Positions 25,501 to 40,500 of a DNA stretch of 64,000 nucleotides are shown one piece after another. Positions within the stretch are counted from its first letter, which is position 1; each line of letters begins with the position of its first letter. Position numbers and translations under genes: made by a program. A model generated the notes under the pieces. That model saw only the letters and a program-made list of their open reading frames with translations. It ran no database searches and was not told where the DNA came from. Origin of the DNA: Fratercula arctica (Eukaryota; Chordata; Aves; Charadriiformes; Alcidae); the NCBI GenBank assembly GCA_947846985.1, contig CANTUZ010000006.1:51926707-51990706 (forward strand), in the 5' to 3' direction.

Positions 25501-28500
25501 AGGCACAAGTTCCCCACAGGGAGCCAGAGCAGCACCAGGGTGCCCTGGTCAGATCAGACAGAGCTGCACCAGATCCATGTCACACACTGAGCAACTCGAG
25601 AAAGCCCCTGCAAGGAAAGCCAGCAGCTGCGTGGATGCACGGAGCACAAGGAAAAGCATGCCAGGTGAAAAAAAAAAAAAGCAGCAGTGGCCAAGTGTTC
25701 AGCGCTTCTGGGACTCCCCACAAAGCAGGTGAAAAGAAAAGGCATCTGGAACGGGATGGGTGGGAAGATGTCTCCGGCAGACGCAGCAGCAGCGGGGATG
25801 GTGGCCAGGGGCCTGACAGGCTGTTCTCCAAAGGGCCGGGTAACGGCGAGAGGGAGGGCGGCCAGCACTGGCCCTTTGTGTGGGAGCCCCGTGCCCGTGG
25901 GCAGGACCCCTGCCTGCGCCCACTCCCCAGCCAGCACCCGGCAGCGCCTGCCTGCCCCCCAGACAGCCACCTCACGGACCCCCAGCTGAGGCCTCGCCGT
26001 TTGGTACAGGGATAGAAGCACCATTAGGTCTGACCTAGCCTTATTTGTGAGGATTTTCACTGTTTAGGGGCTATTTGGTGGCCTCTGGAAAAAGGCACTT
26101 GGGTCTCGGTTCTGCTCCTGGTGTAGATCCACACACCCCCATCAACACAAACTGCAGTTCAGCAGGGGAAAAAGGAATGGCTGGCTATGGAGACAGAATA
26201 CCCTTCTCCCCCCCCCAAAAAAAGAGGGTTCCCTTGGGGGCAGAGGGAAGCATGCGGGCAGGGGACAGAGCATGTGCATGGTACGGCACGGAGGGAGAAG
26301 CTTGTCCTGCAGCTGCCCAGGCAGTACCTTCAGTCTTCAGGGCAGCCAAATCCAGTCCGCTTCACCAGCACTAAAGTCACTTAAGCCCTTTGCGCCAGTC
26401 ACCGCAGCAGGACTTTTCTTGGAAAGCTGACCCTGCCATAGGGGCACACGGGTTACGCTGAGGACAGGCTGGGACGACCACCTCTGCCAGGCTTCAGTGA
26501 CCGTGAGCTCTCCACAGAGGCATCCCACACGGGGGACCCAGCACCACGCAGCCCCCGCTCCAGCCGAGGGACCGGACAGAGTGTGGTGATCCAGCTCATC
26601 AGCTTCATCAGCAGTCAGCACTTCGACAGTAGGGAGCAGTCCCCGTGCCTTATTTGGCACTAAGGAACCCAGTGGTGTCTTTCAGAGAGGGCAGAAACAG
26701 GCAGCGAGATACCGCAGCAAGGGGCTTGCTTACCCACGACACCACCCGGCCATTGAAGCACGGAAGCTTGGCATTGTCATCCGAGATTTCTTCTTTCACC
26801 ACCCTGCAGAGGGGAGAGGAGGCAGTCAGAGCTGGGTCTGGGATTTCAGAGGAAAAGGAGACTTTCCCAGGTGGGCGTTTGTACCCAGCACCAGGCAGCC
26901 CAGGCTCGGGGATGGGGCCGGGAGAGGATGGGCAGCTCCCTCCAGCTCCCCATGCCCACAGCCACGACAGGGCTGGAGGGGGAAAGAGAAGGGCAGAACA
27001 AGTTCTCCTGTGGGCACCACCTGTTTTGCGCACAGATTCACATTTTAATCAGTCCCAAAAAAAATTCGATGCGTATTTCCATCAGTTTGCTTATTTCTTA
27101 AGAAATATACCAGTTCACTTATTTCTAAAGAAATACATAATTTAAACCTCTTCATAATGATCTGAAAGAATCACAATCTATGCCAGAGATTTCTAATAGA
27201 TGAAAGTGAAATACATCAAACTTGCTGCCTCCCAAATGTTACTGTTGATTTTTAATTACGTACATAATATTTCAACATCACTTCAAGTTTTATAGTTGTG
27301 TCACGATGTTATGTTCCCACATTACGCAGCTACCCTATTATCAGTCTTCATAGTGGAGGGAGCACTGATAATTTTTTTTCCCCAACATTAAAAACATCAG
27401 TTTTGTTTGGGAAGAAAATGTATTCTTTCTATTTTAAATATCACTGGGCATCTAAATACTCTTTCCACAATGAGCCTGCAATCAAAACAATTTGTAAGTT
27501 CACCAGATTCATTTAATACCATCTTTGATAAATCAAAATTAATGGCAAAATAGGCTTTAACAAGCTCATTTTCTTTTCTACTCAATGACAACATTTTATG
27601 CACTCTCATTTAATACAAAGACATCTTACAACTAGTTTGTCATACTAATTTCCCCTTCCAAGCTATCTCTAAGGGAGCTCGACACATATTGTGCTTAAAA
27701 AAATAATGTAGTAACTAAACAGTGAATAAATTATGTTTGGGGGAAAAAGAATCCAACAGAAAAAGAACAAAAGAATGAATGTAAAGCCAAGGGAAATTAT
27801 CTATTAAAAGAAGTAGCTTATAAGTAACCAGGCACACAGAGGTGTGATCCCATCCATAGCTCCAAAGAGTCCCCAGACCAGTCCCCAGCTGATGGAGGAT
27901 GGAAGCGGGTGCGAGCGTGGGGCACGGAGCTGCGACCCATTGTCCAGACCGCCAGGTAGCCCGGGCACTGCCATGGAGCCGCAGCACACTGGGCCCAGAG
28001 AAAGGGCTACCCTGGGGTCCCAGCTGTGCTTGCTGGTGCGCTGACAGCTGCCAAACCATCACAGAAAATAGGACAGAAAGGCTCGCCAACGCTCACAAGG
28101 CATCAGCAAAAGGCAAACGAGCAGCGCTGGAGGAGCAAAGCCCAGGAAGCAGGTTTGCTCCACCCCACCAGCCGCACGGGCTCCTCCAGTGTCGCACGCT
28201 CAGCAAAGGGCTGTCTCTCGGGGCAAAAGGCAGCACCTTGCCACGTCTTTGCTGGCAGCTCGCACTCACAGTCCCTGCCCAAACCAGAGAGCCAGCAAAG
28301 GGCCTGGACAAACGCTACCCATCCCCAGAAGGCACAGATGAGGAGGTCACGGCTTGAGCAGCCTAATCCACTCCCAGGATGTGTCTTAATTCCTCTCGCA
28401 CAGATGGAGAAGCACGAAAAAGCAGGAAAGAAGCAGTGAGGATGGATTAAAACCCTCCCGGCTTCATGTTTCTTCATCATGCCCCGTGCCAGCCTCTGCC

Positions 28501-31500
28501 TAAATCCGCTGCAGACCAGGGTAGTGTCAAACACAGGCAGCCTTCCCCAGGACCCATCCCCTTCCGTGCCCACCCCAACCCTTCCCAGTGCAGGCAAGTT
28601 GTTGTCTCCTCACTTGCAAGCACGCATACGCACACACCCCCTGGCCTGGCTGCACCAGCATCCATTCATACTGTCGCCAGCAGCCTGGACTTCATCCAAT
28701 TCCTAGAGAGAACTTCAGGCAGAGCCAATTTCCAGCACTGTGTGCTGCCTGCTCGGGGACACAGAGCCCTGCCTGTGGGCGACGGGACAGGGTGATATAT
28801 TCACAGGGTCAAGGTGACCAACCGCTAAGCACAAATGAACTATTCCACCGTCAGTGAGGACAGAGGAAACCAACCCCCGGGACCCCCCCGCCCGCCCTCA
28901 GCTGCAATGCCCGATGGAGAACAAGGCCCCTCTGTCTCAGGAGCTGGTCCCTCGTCACTCCGATTACCCTGCTGCTGCCCCAGACGTCTCAGGGGTCAGC
29001 CTCCACCCCACCGCAGTTTTCTCTCTCCCTCCCCAGCCACTACACTATTTATCACCCAGATGATAGAGCACAATGCATTTTATATTTAGGCTGCACAGCG
29101 CAAAAACTGATAGTGCTGGAGCCAGGCACGTGCCGAGCAGGGATATCTGTGCAGTCCTGCTCACGTCTGTCACCCCTTGTGCCCCACATTCCTCCCAGCC
29201 CTGAACTGCAGCCTTCCTCCCCCCTCACACAAAGGCCACGCGTTCTCCTCAGGAGCCACCAGCCAAGCAGCCTCTGGGGGAGCTGCGAGCGGTGCCACGT
29301 TTCTGCTCGGCGGCTGCACAGGGAGGCAGCCATGAGATGTGGATGTGCTGGGAGGGAAAATCATCCCCTGGAAGTGTTAGGAAGAGCTGCCAGCTGACGG
29401 GGTCTGAGCTCGGGAATCACGAAAGACCAGACCCAAAAGGAGCTCAGGCTCCCTCAGTTCTCTAAAAGCATTTCCTTTTGGCAGGAGCCAGCCACCACAG
29501 CCCAGGGAAAATATCTGCCCAAGGCTGATTTCAAAGGGACTGCTTTTAGTTCACCGTCCATCAGGGCAGTCCGGTTTCATGTTTTCCAGTGTTCAAACTC
29601 CTGCTGGGGGCTGGGCACAACATGGCCGAGAATGGTGGCCGGGCAGAGCTCCCTGCTATGGAGGGGCAGCCCGAGCCCTGCCCAGGCGAGCGTGGCTGCG
29701 GCCCCTCGGTGGAGAGTGGCCCAGCGGAACGGGCGCTCGCCGGGGCCCACACGCTCACGGCCAGGCCTGCGGGCGCCCCGCGCTCATCTGCCTTGGATTT
29801 TCCAACAAAGAGACCTGCGGGAGGGAGGCAGGAAGGAGGAGGGAGGAGGAGGGAGGGGGGTTACAGGGGAGGCAGCCGAGTGGGCGGACGATTCAGCCGC
29901 CATCCCCAGCGACACGGGGCCAAGCCGGGGGCGAGGAGCAGGGGACGGGGTGTGCGGAGGGGCTGCCATGGCCGACACAAGCGGCACATCTGCTCCACGC
30001 AGCCTAGGGAGGGGACGGGCAACCCCGGCAGCGGGGAGACAACCCGGCTCCATCCCTGCCATCCCGCCAGCAGACCCTCTCCCCAGGCTCCCAGCTTCCC
30101 TCCCGCTCCCAGGCCGGGCACCTGGAACAAGGACGCAGGGCAGGCGAGGGACAGGCGGGCAGACACTGCCTTCTCCGGGGAGCCCCGGCCCGGCTCAGGA
30201 AATTAGAGGGTATTTTGTATCACAGAGTCATGTCCGAGGAATGAAGGGAAAGCGGGGAACAAGGAGAGAAAGGATGCCATAAAACCCAAGGCTCGGAGAC
30301 CCCGGGCTGCGCAGCTGCCCCGCTCCAGCCTCCCCGCTACCCTCCAGCCGGGACGGGCTGCAGACACAAGGGAGTTTCGGGAGTTTCTATCTCCAGCCAG
30401 CTCTGGTCTCCCCGTTAGCAGGACCCGCTAACCACGGCGGGGTCCCAGAGAAGAACGGGGATAAAGTAACGCCAGCTCAGGGAAAGGAGAAATCCAAGAG
30501 ACGCTGACAAAGGCTGCAGCAGGGGGATTTGAGCCTCAGATGCGGGTGCAGCTGGAGCTCAGCAGCCATCGCCACTCGTCTCTGGCAGTCCCGTTCCCCA
30601 ACTCTTCTATCCAAGGGCTCGCAATGGGGAGGACACAGAGAGAAGCAACCACAGGACACTGCGGTGATCAGAAAAGCTGAATTTGGAGTCAGGGGGGTGA
30701 GTACCAAGAAGGGAGGTGAGGGAAGGGGACTCCTCAAGCATGTTAGACAGCTTGGCAACCAGGATGAAAAAGAGTCTTATTAGGGGAGGTGCAAAGATCG
30801 AGAAGACAATCAAGCAGCGACAATTTCACCCTACCAAGATGAAAAGCTAGTAGGGCAGATGAAAAAAAAAGTAAGATCTTTTCCTTCATTTAGTTCAATT
30901 ATTGAGAGGAGAGATCTTCATAGAACAGCAACACTTTTTCCATCACTGCAAAGCCCAGAAATTCAATGTTAAACATAATCATCTATTACAACCCCCCCCA
31001 AAAAGCACACAGATTAGGTAGGACCTCAACAGCCCCCATCTCCTACAGCCCACAGAACCACAAAAAAACCCCAACAAACAAACAGAAACAAACAAAAACC
31101 ATCAGGAGATGTTTCTACCCAATAGCTCAGGGATTTACACACCAGAAACGCGATCTCATTTTCAAGACCTTTAGTGCACGCCCCTTAGGGCAGGGATGTC
31201 TTGTCTCCAAATGATTGAATAGATTAATAAAGATGTGTAGCAAAAGGAAGAACCTTCATGTGCTACTATCGGAAGTGTGAGCGTCTCCTACCTCCAGAGC
31301 AAAACCCTGCTCCCTTCTGCAAGATCAAATGCTGGGGCCACAGGGATGAGCTCTGCAGCCATTTCACCAGAGAGAAAACTGGACAGGGCAATTCTCCAAC
31401 AGAGATGGAATTTCGGATGGGAAATACTCACCGACTAGACTAAGCCCAGACATGACACGTGTGCTTCCCATGGGGATACGATTCCCCCAGGGACTACAAC

Positions 31501-34500
31501 CAAAGAGTACACACGTGTGTCGGCGAGACCTTGGGCTTTGCAGACAAACAGCATGGATCAAACAGGATAAGAGGATTTGAGTTGTCTGTCTCTGTAAGCC
31601 AGGGCATTCTTCCGGTCTTCCTCACTCTATTTTCACTTCTGGTGTGAGGAGGAGGAGTACATGTAGGGTGCAAACTGTACAGTGCACGGGGGTGAGAAGG
31701 GCGCTCTGAGCATAAAGAGAGACCACCACTCTCCCATTTAATTTCCCTCCCGAGTCCCCAGAGAGGGTATTCTCCACTGCTCCTCTGTGCTGTAGCACAG
31801 GGTAAAAAGGGACACACAGATTTGTCGGTGGTTTAGGGTGTCAGATCCTCCTCCCCAGAGGAGCTGCTGTCCTCCCATCTGTCCCTGCACCCCATGTGAA
31901 CATGAGGGCCCTTGCAGCGCTGTTTTCACCTGGGGTCTTTTTTAAGACTCAAGAAGCACAAACCAGCTGTCCTGCTAACACAACAATAAGAGAGCTCTGC
32001 ATTTGAGCAGGAGAGGCCACCTCTGCTTTCCTAACACATGAAGGGAGCTTCACAAGGATTCCTCAGGGAGCAGGTCACTCCATCTCAAGCTACTCCCCCC
32101 CTCTCCTCAGAAGCAGGGACACCATGCCTATCAGCAAAAGCACAGGAACAGTCTCTTCCATTTTCAGGCTGTAATCTACAGCCTCCCTCAACCGTGCTCA
32201 CCACTGCTGCCCCCACAGCTTGCTGTGCTGTTCCCCCCACGGTCACTCAGGCAGGGGCTGAACAGACATCAAAGATGGCAACTGTTTTCCCCAAGAACCC
32301 CTGATCAACACATTTTCGACCACTCCACTGGACATACATCAGGACAACCACAGCCCCCCTGTACAGGAGATGCTTGGCTCCAGCTGGACCCATGCTCAGT
32401 CCTACAGGCATCACTGGGTGGGAGATGACAGAGGACAGGCCTCCTGTTCATCTAGTCTAAAGACTGGAAAAGGAACGGCATTTAGGAAAGAGCCACCCGA
32501 CCTCGCAGGCCTGCCCAGGAGCAGCATTTATCAAAGCAAAGCTACAGACTTTGATTCCGAAGGGAGCGCAGGAGCCCTGGTGGCCCCTCCTGCCTTGATC
32601 TCCAGAGTGACCATCTGGCTGCAGCCCTGTCTCCAAACAAGCTCAACAGGCCTGTCCTCAACCAGAGGAGGAAGCTGCATGGGGGCTGCAGGAGACACCT
32701 CCACACTAATTAATCCCGCCCTGCCCAAGCAATGCTTCCAACCCCCAGAAGGACATTTAGAGACATCATCAAAGGAAGCATTCTCCAGGCCCCCGAAGGT
32801 TGACACTTTCAGTCTCTTTGAATTGGAAATCAGGACAAACGGGAACTCCCAGCAAAAGCCCAGCAAGGATCTTCACCCTGATAGCTCAGTTTCAGCTCCT
32901 CAACAGCTCTAAGAGCTTGCGTGGCCCAACACAAGGATACAAGTGCAAGGGCTCATCATGAGAAAGAAAGATTTGAGATTAAACATCTGCAGAAATGACC
33001 CTCAGGGAACCAAGAGATCCACAGATATAGCAGTGACCAAAAGCTGGTCTTGTATTCAAGGTGGGATAGGAAACAGGCCCAAAGACGTTTCAGCTGAATG
33101 GAGACGTGTATGAGACAGGGTAAAAGCCTGATGCAATTGCTATGGTTCATATTAATGTTGAGAGACAGCAAATAAACCAGAGGAGGCTCAGTCTGCTGTG
33201 ACACACAGCTCCGTCTGGGTACAGATGGTGGGAAGAACCCACGGCACAGAGCTCCAACGCAGCACCTCCTGCCAATGGAGAGAAAGGGACTGTGCAGAGG
33301 TGGAACAAGGGTTTACCCAGCTACTGAAGGCAGCAAAACATAAAGGGCACAATAACATCTTACCAAGAACTTCGTCGAAGAGGTGTCTGGGCCCCAGAAC
33401 TGCATGCAGTTCTCCACAGAAGTCACCCACCCCTCTCTAAGCTGGCTAGAAAAGCAACAGGATCCCTTGCAGTCAGTGCTCAGGACTCCACGCCGGTTAA
33501 GACGACAGTGAGGAGCTCTAAAGGGCTCCAAGGACTGCTGGGAGGACATCAGCACAGATGCAAGAGGAGGAGGAGAGGGGCACAATGTCCGGGAAGGCTG
33601 TGCATGCACCATGAGGAAGCTACGACCAGGCCTGCCTTTTCTGGCCCTCAGCTGAGGGACGCCAAGTCAGTCCTGCTTTTTCTTAACAGCAGGCGAGGCT
33701 CCTGCCAAGAAATCGCTGCTGCTGTGGAATGTGCTGGGCCAGCAGTACAGCTCATTCCTGGAAAAGCATCAACTCAGCGGGAGAGCAAGGAGAGGAGAAG
33801 AGGGGGAAAACGGGAAGAGGGGGAGGGTGGGAAACAAAGTCTGAAAGCTTGGACTTCCCCACCTGGGCAAGCAGGGGGCTGCCACAGAGCAGTCTGCTCG
33901 CCAGCACCCCCTTGTCCCAGGCTACCAGCACAGCAGCCGTACCCAGCACCAGCCCTCTGCTCTTGGAGCACCTTTCTGCTGGCCAGCCACCTCCGGAGCA
34001 GGTCTGGGAAGGCACAGACCAAGGCAGATGTCTGTGGAGAGGAGGAATGAGGTGTGCTTCCCTCATCATGTTAACAATTAATTTGTATATAATGACAGAT
34101 CTACACCAGATGACAACAAAACAGCCTCCACACATGTCCTGCCCTCAAGACACTGACCAGATCACATTACTCTCTCCCTGCATAACTTTGCAAGAGTCTC
34201 CCAAGGAAACCAGCCCAACCTCCTGCCCAGTGGGAAGGGGCCTAGATGACTGCACCTACCCTTCTCATCCAGCTGGGCTACCATCAGCAACATTCCTGCT
34301 AACTGGGTCTATAAGACATACAGAGAACCCCTATAAAACCAACAGGGAGTTAATAAAGCTAAAAACTAAGCTCCACCACAAAACATTTGCCAAAGACAAT
34401 GAGAAGGAATCACGCAAAGAAGAGCCTTCCAGAGCCACAACAGCTGCACGGTGGCAAGGAAAGAACTTTGTCCCGGATCCCAGTCTACTGCAGCACTCTG

Positions 34501-37500
34501 AGAAAAAGGGCAAGCAGTGATCCTATGTCCCTCTGGTCTCAAGATGCAGGAGGCAGCAGACAGCATGAGGGGTCTGACCACTCATAAGAACCATTTCTGA
34601 CCATCGCTAGGACAAGGACATGTGTTCTTTTTCTTCCTTACCTTCGGGCCCCGGATAATTTTTGGCGCAACCCGAACTATTCACTTCACTCTCAGGAAAC
34701 TGTCAGCAAGCCAGGAAGAACATGGAGAAAACCAACAGTATAAATGATCAGCCTCTACATAGATCTACTAGTAGACAAACCCAATCAAAGGTAGAGAAAG
34801 GCTGGCTGTTTCACCTGGTCTCCTGCTTTTGATAGTGTCAGTGCAGGGGATGGTACAAGAAATTCCCTGTACAGAGAGACAGCAAATAGAGCATATTTTA
34901 GTAGCGTTTTGTATACTTCATTTATTTCCTCTAATACCAGTCATCTTCACCAAACTCCTTTCAAGACACAGGGCCAAGCCCTTGAATGATAAAACAACCA
35001 ATCCCATACCAAGCATCCTTTACCAGGCCAGCCAAGCTTGCCATCCAGCCATCACCCAGCAAACAAGCAAATACAATTGCTGGAAGAAAGAGACAAGAAA
35101 GACGCTGCAGTCCTAACCAAACCAAGCATGTGCTGGTACACCACTCACTCAACTAGACGTCCAGAAAGCAGATAAGAGCCATAAAGCAGGAGCCAATCAA
35201 TTACTGTAAATTAAAAGGAATCCGATTAGCCAAGAAGCAGGGAAAATGTGAGCTGTCTCCACCATGCTGCTGGTTTACTCTCAGCAACAAAAATACTCAC
35301 TTCTTTTTCCTTCCTTTATGAAAGGCCTGGCCCACAAGACTCCTCATGACACCTGATGGATGTTCCACTGGACAAAGCAATATTTAGGCAGTCAGGAGAC
35401 CATCACCTGCCTAGGACTCCTCCAAAGGAGTGTCACAGGGAGCAGGCCATGGTCTTGATCTGGAAGGAGGGCATTTTCCGCAAGCAGCCAGGCTTTTCTG
35501 TTTCAGCAGCCTGTCTATAAGCAATGACTGGCATTAGTCCATAGTCTGCGTGAGGTGCTGTGTACAGACCTGAGTCCAGATCCTGCCAGGACTCACCCCT
35601 ATGCCAGGGCTCAGCAGCCTTTCCAACAAGAGGGTAAGTTTCCCCACGATTTAGAAGAGGATGGTGCTTTGGATTACTACAGCAACATACCCCACTTCTG
35701 AATGACCGAGTCCAACTCAGAGCTGCTGCTTTTCTCTGACACTGTGAGCTCCCAGGCCTGACCCTGCCACATACCATTCAAAACCTTCCCACCTGCCACC
35801 TCTGACAACTGCACCCAAGGCTGCATAACAGTCAGTGACCTCCAGAAGTCACCATCACACATGATGTGAAACTGAAACATTCCTCTTGTGGAGGGTCTCA
35901 AAACCACAGCTGCCACCTCCCAGGTCCTTCAAGGACAAAGAAGTGCAGTGGAAGGCAGCACAACCTGCCTGCAGTCTGTAAGTATCCTACAAGCTCAGTA
36001 ACTGGTCACTGTACACGTAATTATCCTGAACACCAGCCCAGAAAGACTCGTCACACATTATTACTGCAACACGGCAATTTCCCATGTCTGTGATTCTAAG
36101 TCAAGTTACAACAGGACCCTGATTTTGAGCTTCCTAATTACCTGTGAAACTGGTATCAAAATGCCACGAAGCATCTCTCCTTTAGTCACACAAAGTCACC
36201 ACGAACGCATAACAGATAACACGGACAGACAGTCCCCGCCTCGAGTCTCCACACCTCACTACATGGGAAAGTGTGTGTACCATGCAACTGCCCACCTGAG
36301 CACAGGTACCAACCGCACCAAAGGTAACATCATATGAAGGCACCAAAAGATTTTTAAAGTGTCCTACATTGGCATTATCAGCACATCAAAAAAGACTGCT
36401 GCATTAGGCTGCCGTGTTTCTGTGGGGGGTGGACTTCAGAAGCACAGACACATGTCACACAAGTCTGACCCAGCTCAGACACATCAGACTCAGCATGCAC
36501 ACCCTGTATAGATGTTTCACACCTCTGCAGTAAGTCAGAGCTGCCCGAGGGAAACCCAGACAGAGTGTACCCTCAGCTGAAGCAGGTGATGCCACCCTGA
36601 AACTCCTCTGCCACTTCCAGGATGCCTGGGCAGGGAATAATCTTAAGAGTTTTCCCAAACTAACACATCTTTTGGCCCCAGCTGAAACAACAGATTTTCA
36701 CTCTGGAAGGAAAATCCCTCTCAAGGAGCCCCTTCAGGATCTAGAGGTGCATTTACCAGCTCCGGGTCTAAGACAACTGGGAGGTCTGCCATAAGGGAAC
36801 TCCACTGTACAGCTACACCCATGAAAATCCACACTCCTCAGAGCTACAAAAGCCATTAAGAAAAAATTCAAATGAACACCATGTAGGGGCAAGACTTCCT
36901 GCATTAAGGCCCTATATGGGCTTCCAGTATAGCAGAGCCTCAGCTGGGCCCACAGGCAAGTCTCTCTGTGAATGGCACCAAAATACTGGTTGAGCTAGGC
37001 AGGGCTGAATGAACTGGGCCAGCTCGTTAGTCGTATGCAAACAGAAATACAGAGTTTGCATATCCATCACAGCTTCTGAAAAAAGCTTCAGTTTGAGAAG
37101 CTGCTGCACCCTGGGGCCAACCCAGCAGCTGCCTTCTCCTGCCCCTGCCCTGCTGATCCCGGCCACAAAGCCAGGTTTGTCACCGCACTTCTGATACCAC
37201 CGTGGTTGTCAACAACGTGGGCATGGCACAGTGCAGCGTACAGGGGACAGACAATTTGTTCACAGACAGTGAGACAAGAAGTCCATGAATCTCAAGCAGG
37301 TCAGAGCAACGCTGAGGGAAAAAGGTGAAGCCCAGCAAGTGGTCAGGCCAACATGCTAATACCAGCTTCCCCGCCACGATAATCCACGCAGAGCCAGAGC
37401 TCCCAAAACACAGACCCCTCTGGAAGATCCTCAGTGTCCTCAGAGCAGCCTGCACATGGCAGGAGCTGCCAGCCATCAGAAAACAAGGAAAAGCCTGCAA

Positions 37501-40500
37501 CAGCCTCTGTTACCCGGACCCTGAATTCCCAGCCTATCATGGAGACAGCTGCCAGCAATCAGAGGGGCCACGTAGCAAATAAATTCCTCTCCAAACCCTA
37601 GGGGCAGGTCAAAAACCAGCAGAGGAAAGACCTTCCCACACAGCAGCCAGTGCCAGCTCTCCCAGAAACAGATCTGCTCCAAGTCATGTGAGGAAGCCTT
37701 CCCCCTCCCGGTTCACATCCTCAGCCAGGACCAGAAGGATGGACTCCCACTGCAGTGATTCAGTCTCCACTCACTGTTTCTTCTTTTCCTCCAGTTCTCG
37801 CAAGACATAAAATTTTAGCCAACAATACACACAGACAGATGTCCCAGTGAGGGGATAACCAACACGGAGGACTTAGTGGAGCAAGGTACCCAAACGCTGC
37901 TTCTGCTGCCTTCAATAGCTAACTGTGGCTGGAAAAACAATGCCTCTGGCACGTCTCCTTTAACAACTGATACAACAAGCAGCACCACAGCCCCAACCCT
38001 CCACTGCGATACAGGATTACACAGCACAGGAAGGTCAGCGCCAGGCATCTCTGCCTGCCAAAGCCTCTGGAGAATTCCAGCCCATTCCTGGATGGGCTCA
38101 ATATTTGTGCTACAGGAGGAACAACACAGCAACGGAAACAAGTGAAACCAAGAGCTTCAGGGGCTTTCAGGGGCTCAGGGAGATACTAATACTTCAGCTC
38201 TGCAAGCTAATGCAGTTCTTGGAGACAGTGATAATCACGGCCCAAGAGCTCACATACTCACCATGGCATTACATAGATAAGCATACAGACAAAGCAGGCA
38301 AAGTCACAGAGATTAGAATAATTCCCAGATTTGTACCTTACTTCAACGCCTTCCAAAAAGCCTTCACAAAAGGATTTAGTCCAAAAATTTCCAACGATAG
38401 CCACCAGCAAGATTAAGTTTTACTTAACTTGCCAGCTGCTGCCTAACAAGCCAGCACCACGGGGACAAACACTAACACAGCCACGTGGTGCCACATCCTC
38501 CTTCTGGAAAACCACCATCCATCCAGCACAGGTCAGAAGGACAGGCTCTGAATAACAAACAAGGGATGGAGAGAGGAGGAAATCAATACGAAACACCAAA
38601 AAAACACAGCCCTGACTGCTGCCTCATCAGATGTGCAGCACGATGCAAAGCTGGTGCCACAACACGAAGGCAGTTTCCTGCAGGCGCAGTCTCTGTTGTG
38701 CTCTGCAAGCCCAACTCTCCTTCATCTGCTTTTATACAGATCAAATATCCTAAACCACAACATTGTTATATCTATTTGGATGCAGTCAAGGGTGGAGGAG
38801 TAGCACTTCATTACAGCAGACACCCCCAGCTCAGAACAGTTCAGCAACTGCCATGCAGACATGCAAGAGGCTTCCCACCACTTTAATTACCATGAGCTCA
38901 AAAAGGACTTGAGGAATTTTAACTATGCTCCCTACACCTCTACATATATTGCCTTCAAGTCTAGAGGGAGGGCCTGATGCCCACCCCGAGAGAGGACCGA
39001 AGCCAAACACACCTGTCCTGCAGAAAAGCTGTGGGGGAAACCAGATTTTCTTTGCTTATATTCACAGCGCCCTTCTTCCCTGAGCATCCCCAAATGCGTG
39101 CTGGCAGGTAACTACCTCCACCTTCAAGAGTTCAGGTCACAGGGCTGCAGGCCCAGATGTCTCTGCCTGCCGGGAGACCAGGTGAGGAAATCACAGGTGA
39201 AGGAGGCCAGGAACATGCTGGAGAAGTGAGACTTACTGAAGGCTCAGTGCTCCAAGCACACAGGCCTTGGGCTCGTGGGCTGTCTGCCTCCATCTTCCAG
39301 AATCTTCCTTCACGGAGCTCATTACAACACCCTGCCTCCCCAGCTGCCTGTCCTGCCCTCACCAGAGCCATGTAGGGAGGAACATCACCCCTTATGCCAC
39401 CATCCAGAAGATCCGGCACCCGCTCTGTGGGGGAGCCAAGGTCTGGGATTTGGCAAAGGCCAAGTTCTAGATGAAACTCTAAGAAGTTGTATTTCAGCAG
39501 CAACCAGAAGACTGAGCAGCACGGCCGCCACTATCATCCCGTAACAACGAACAACTCTCAGGTCATGACTCAGATTATGGTGGTTTATGAGCCATTTCTA
39601 ATAGCATTTGTCCTTGACCTCAGAGAATGAACCATGTTGGAGTACAGTTGCACCACAGACAGTCAAGGTGCATGGATTTACTTCATGGCAATTTCTGAGA
39701 CGACGAGGTAGGTTTTTGTTCTGTGCAGGACTTCGGAGGACCAGAGTCCTCCAGATGATTTCAAAACATAGAACTGCATCAAAACAGCTGCGTTCTCATG
39801 GATGAGCAAAGGTTCCTTGACCTTTCTCTTTCTTTCAGAGATGACAAGACAGGCGTAAAATTAAGAAACAGTCCCATCAAAAAAATAATTGAAAACAACA
39901 CCTCTCCAAGAAAAATGCTGGCTTCAACATAACACCATATTTCAGGAGAAAATACATTCAGTCAAAAAAAAAATTCTGACCAGCTCTAGCTGCAAAAAAA
40001 GTTCAATAGCTGTTGTAAAGCTTCATTGTTTGCATAGTACAGACAAGGCCTTAGGGAAATTGGTCTGCAGCCCGATTTGGCTAACTTGGCTTTCTGAATG
40101 CCACCTCTGGGCACAGAAACCAGGCTACAACTGCCATCCAATGTGGCCTTTGGAGCACAGCTCCAACCACAACAGACGGAGTCGGACATCTACGGAGTCG
40201 GTAATAGTTGGGTCTGAACAGCAGGACGCACACTGCCAGGCGCAGACAACACAACCCAGGGAAGGAGCGAATACCATCAACTAACCCTCTCCATCTGCAC
40301 CCCAGCTCTGGCACTGCTGTGTGCCCCCTCCCACCACACTTGGAAACAGCCTCCAGCAGCAGCTACAGCCAGGACCAGCTCCAGTGTCGATGGGCCACCC
40401 CCCAGCACAGGCAGCATTACAGGAACTTCCCACCACAAGCGCAGACAGTGGTTAGCAGCTCTCTGCCAAATCCTCGGCAGACCAAGAGACAGAGGCACAG

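Larger units (their letters stand above)
20156..26733 (-). other. DVL3: DVL3 intron 2, host of two antisense retroelements
   Basis: A 6.6-kb intron holding a decayed CR1 (21185-23405) and a solo LTR (23992-24643), both opposite to DVL3. The remainder is unique-looking and moderately GC-rich, with short homopolymer runs such as A-runs near 25,668 and 26,216. No exon seen. Confidence 0.85.

Noticed and set aside
29589..30282. Overlapping plus-strand frames of about 200 codons in the intronic CpG block
   Set aside because: All three frames are open because of GC content. The products are low complexity, so the block is reported only as a possible regulatory region.
33508..34520. Overlapping plus-strand open frames in DVL3 intron 1
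   Set aside because: No domain, no conserved splice-flanked block, no promoter. Ordinary intron DNA.
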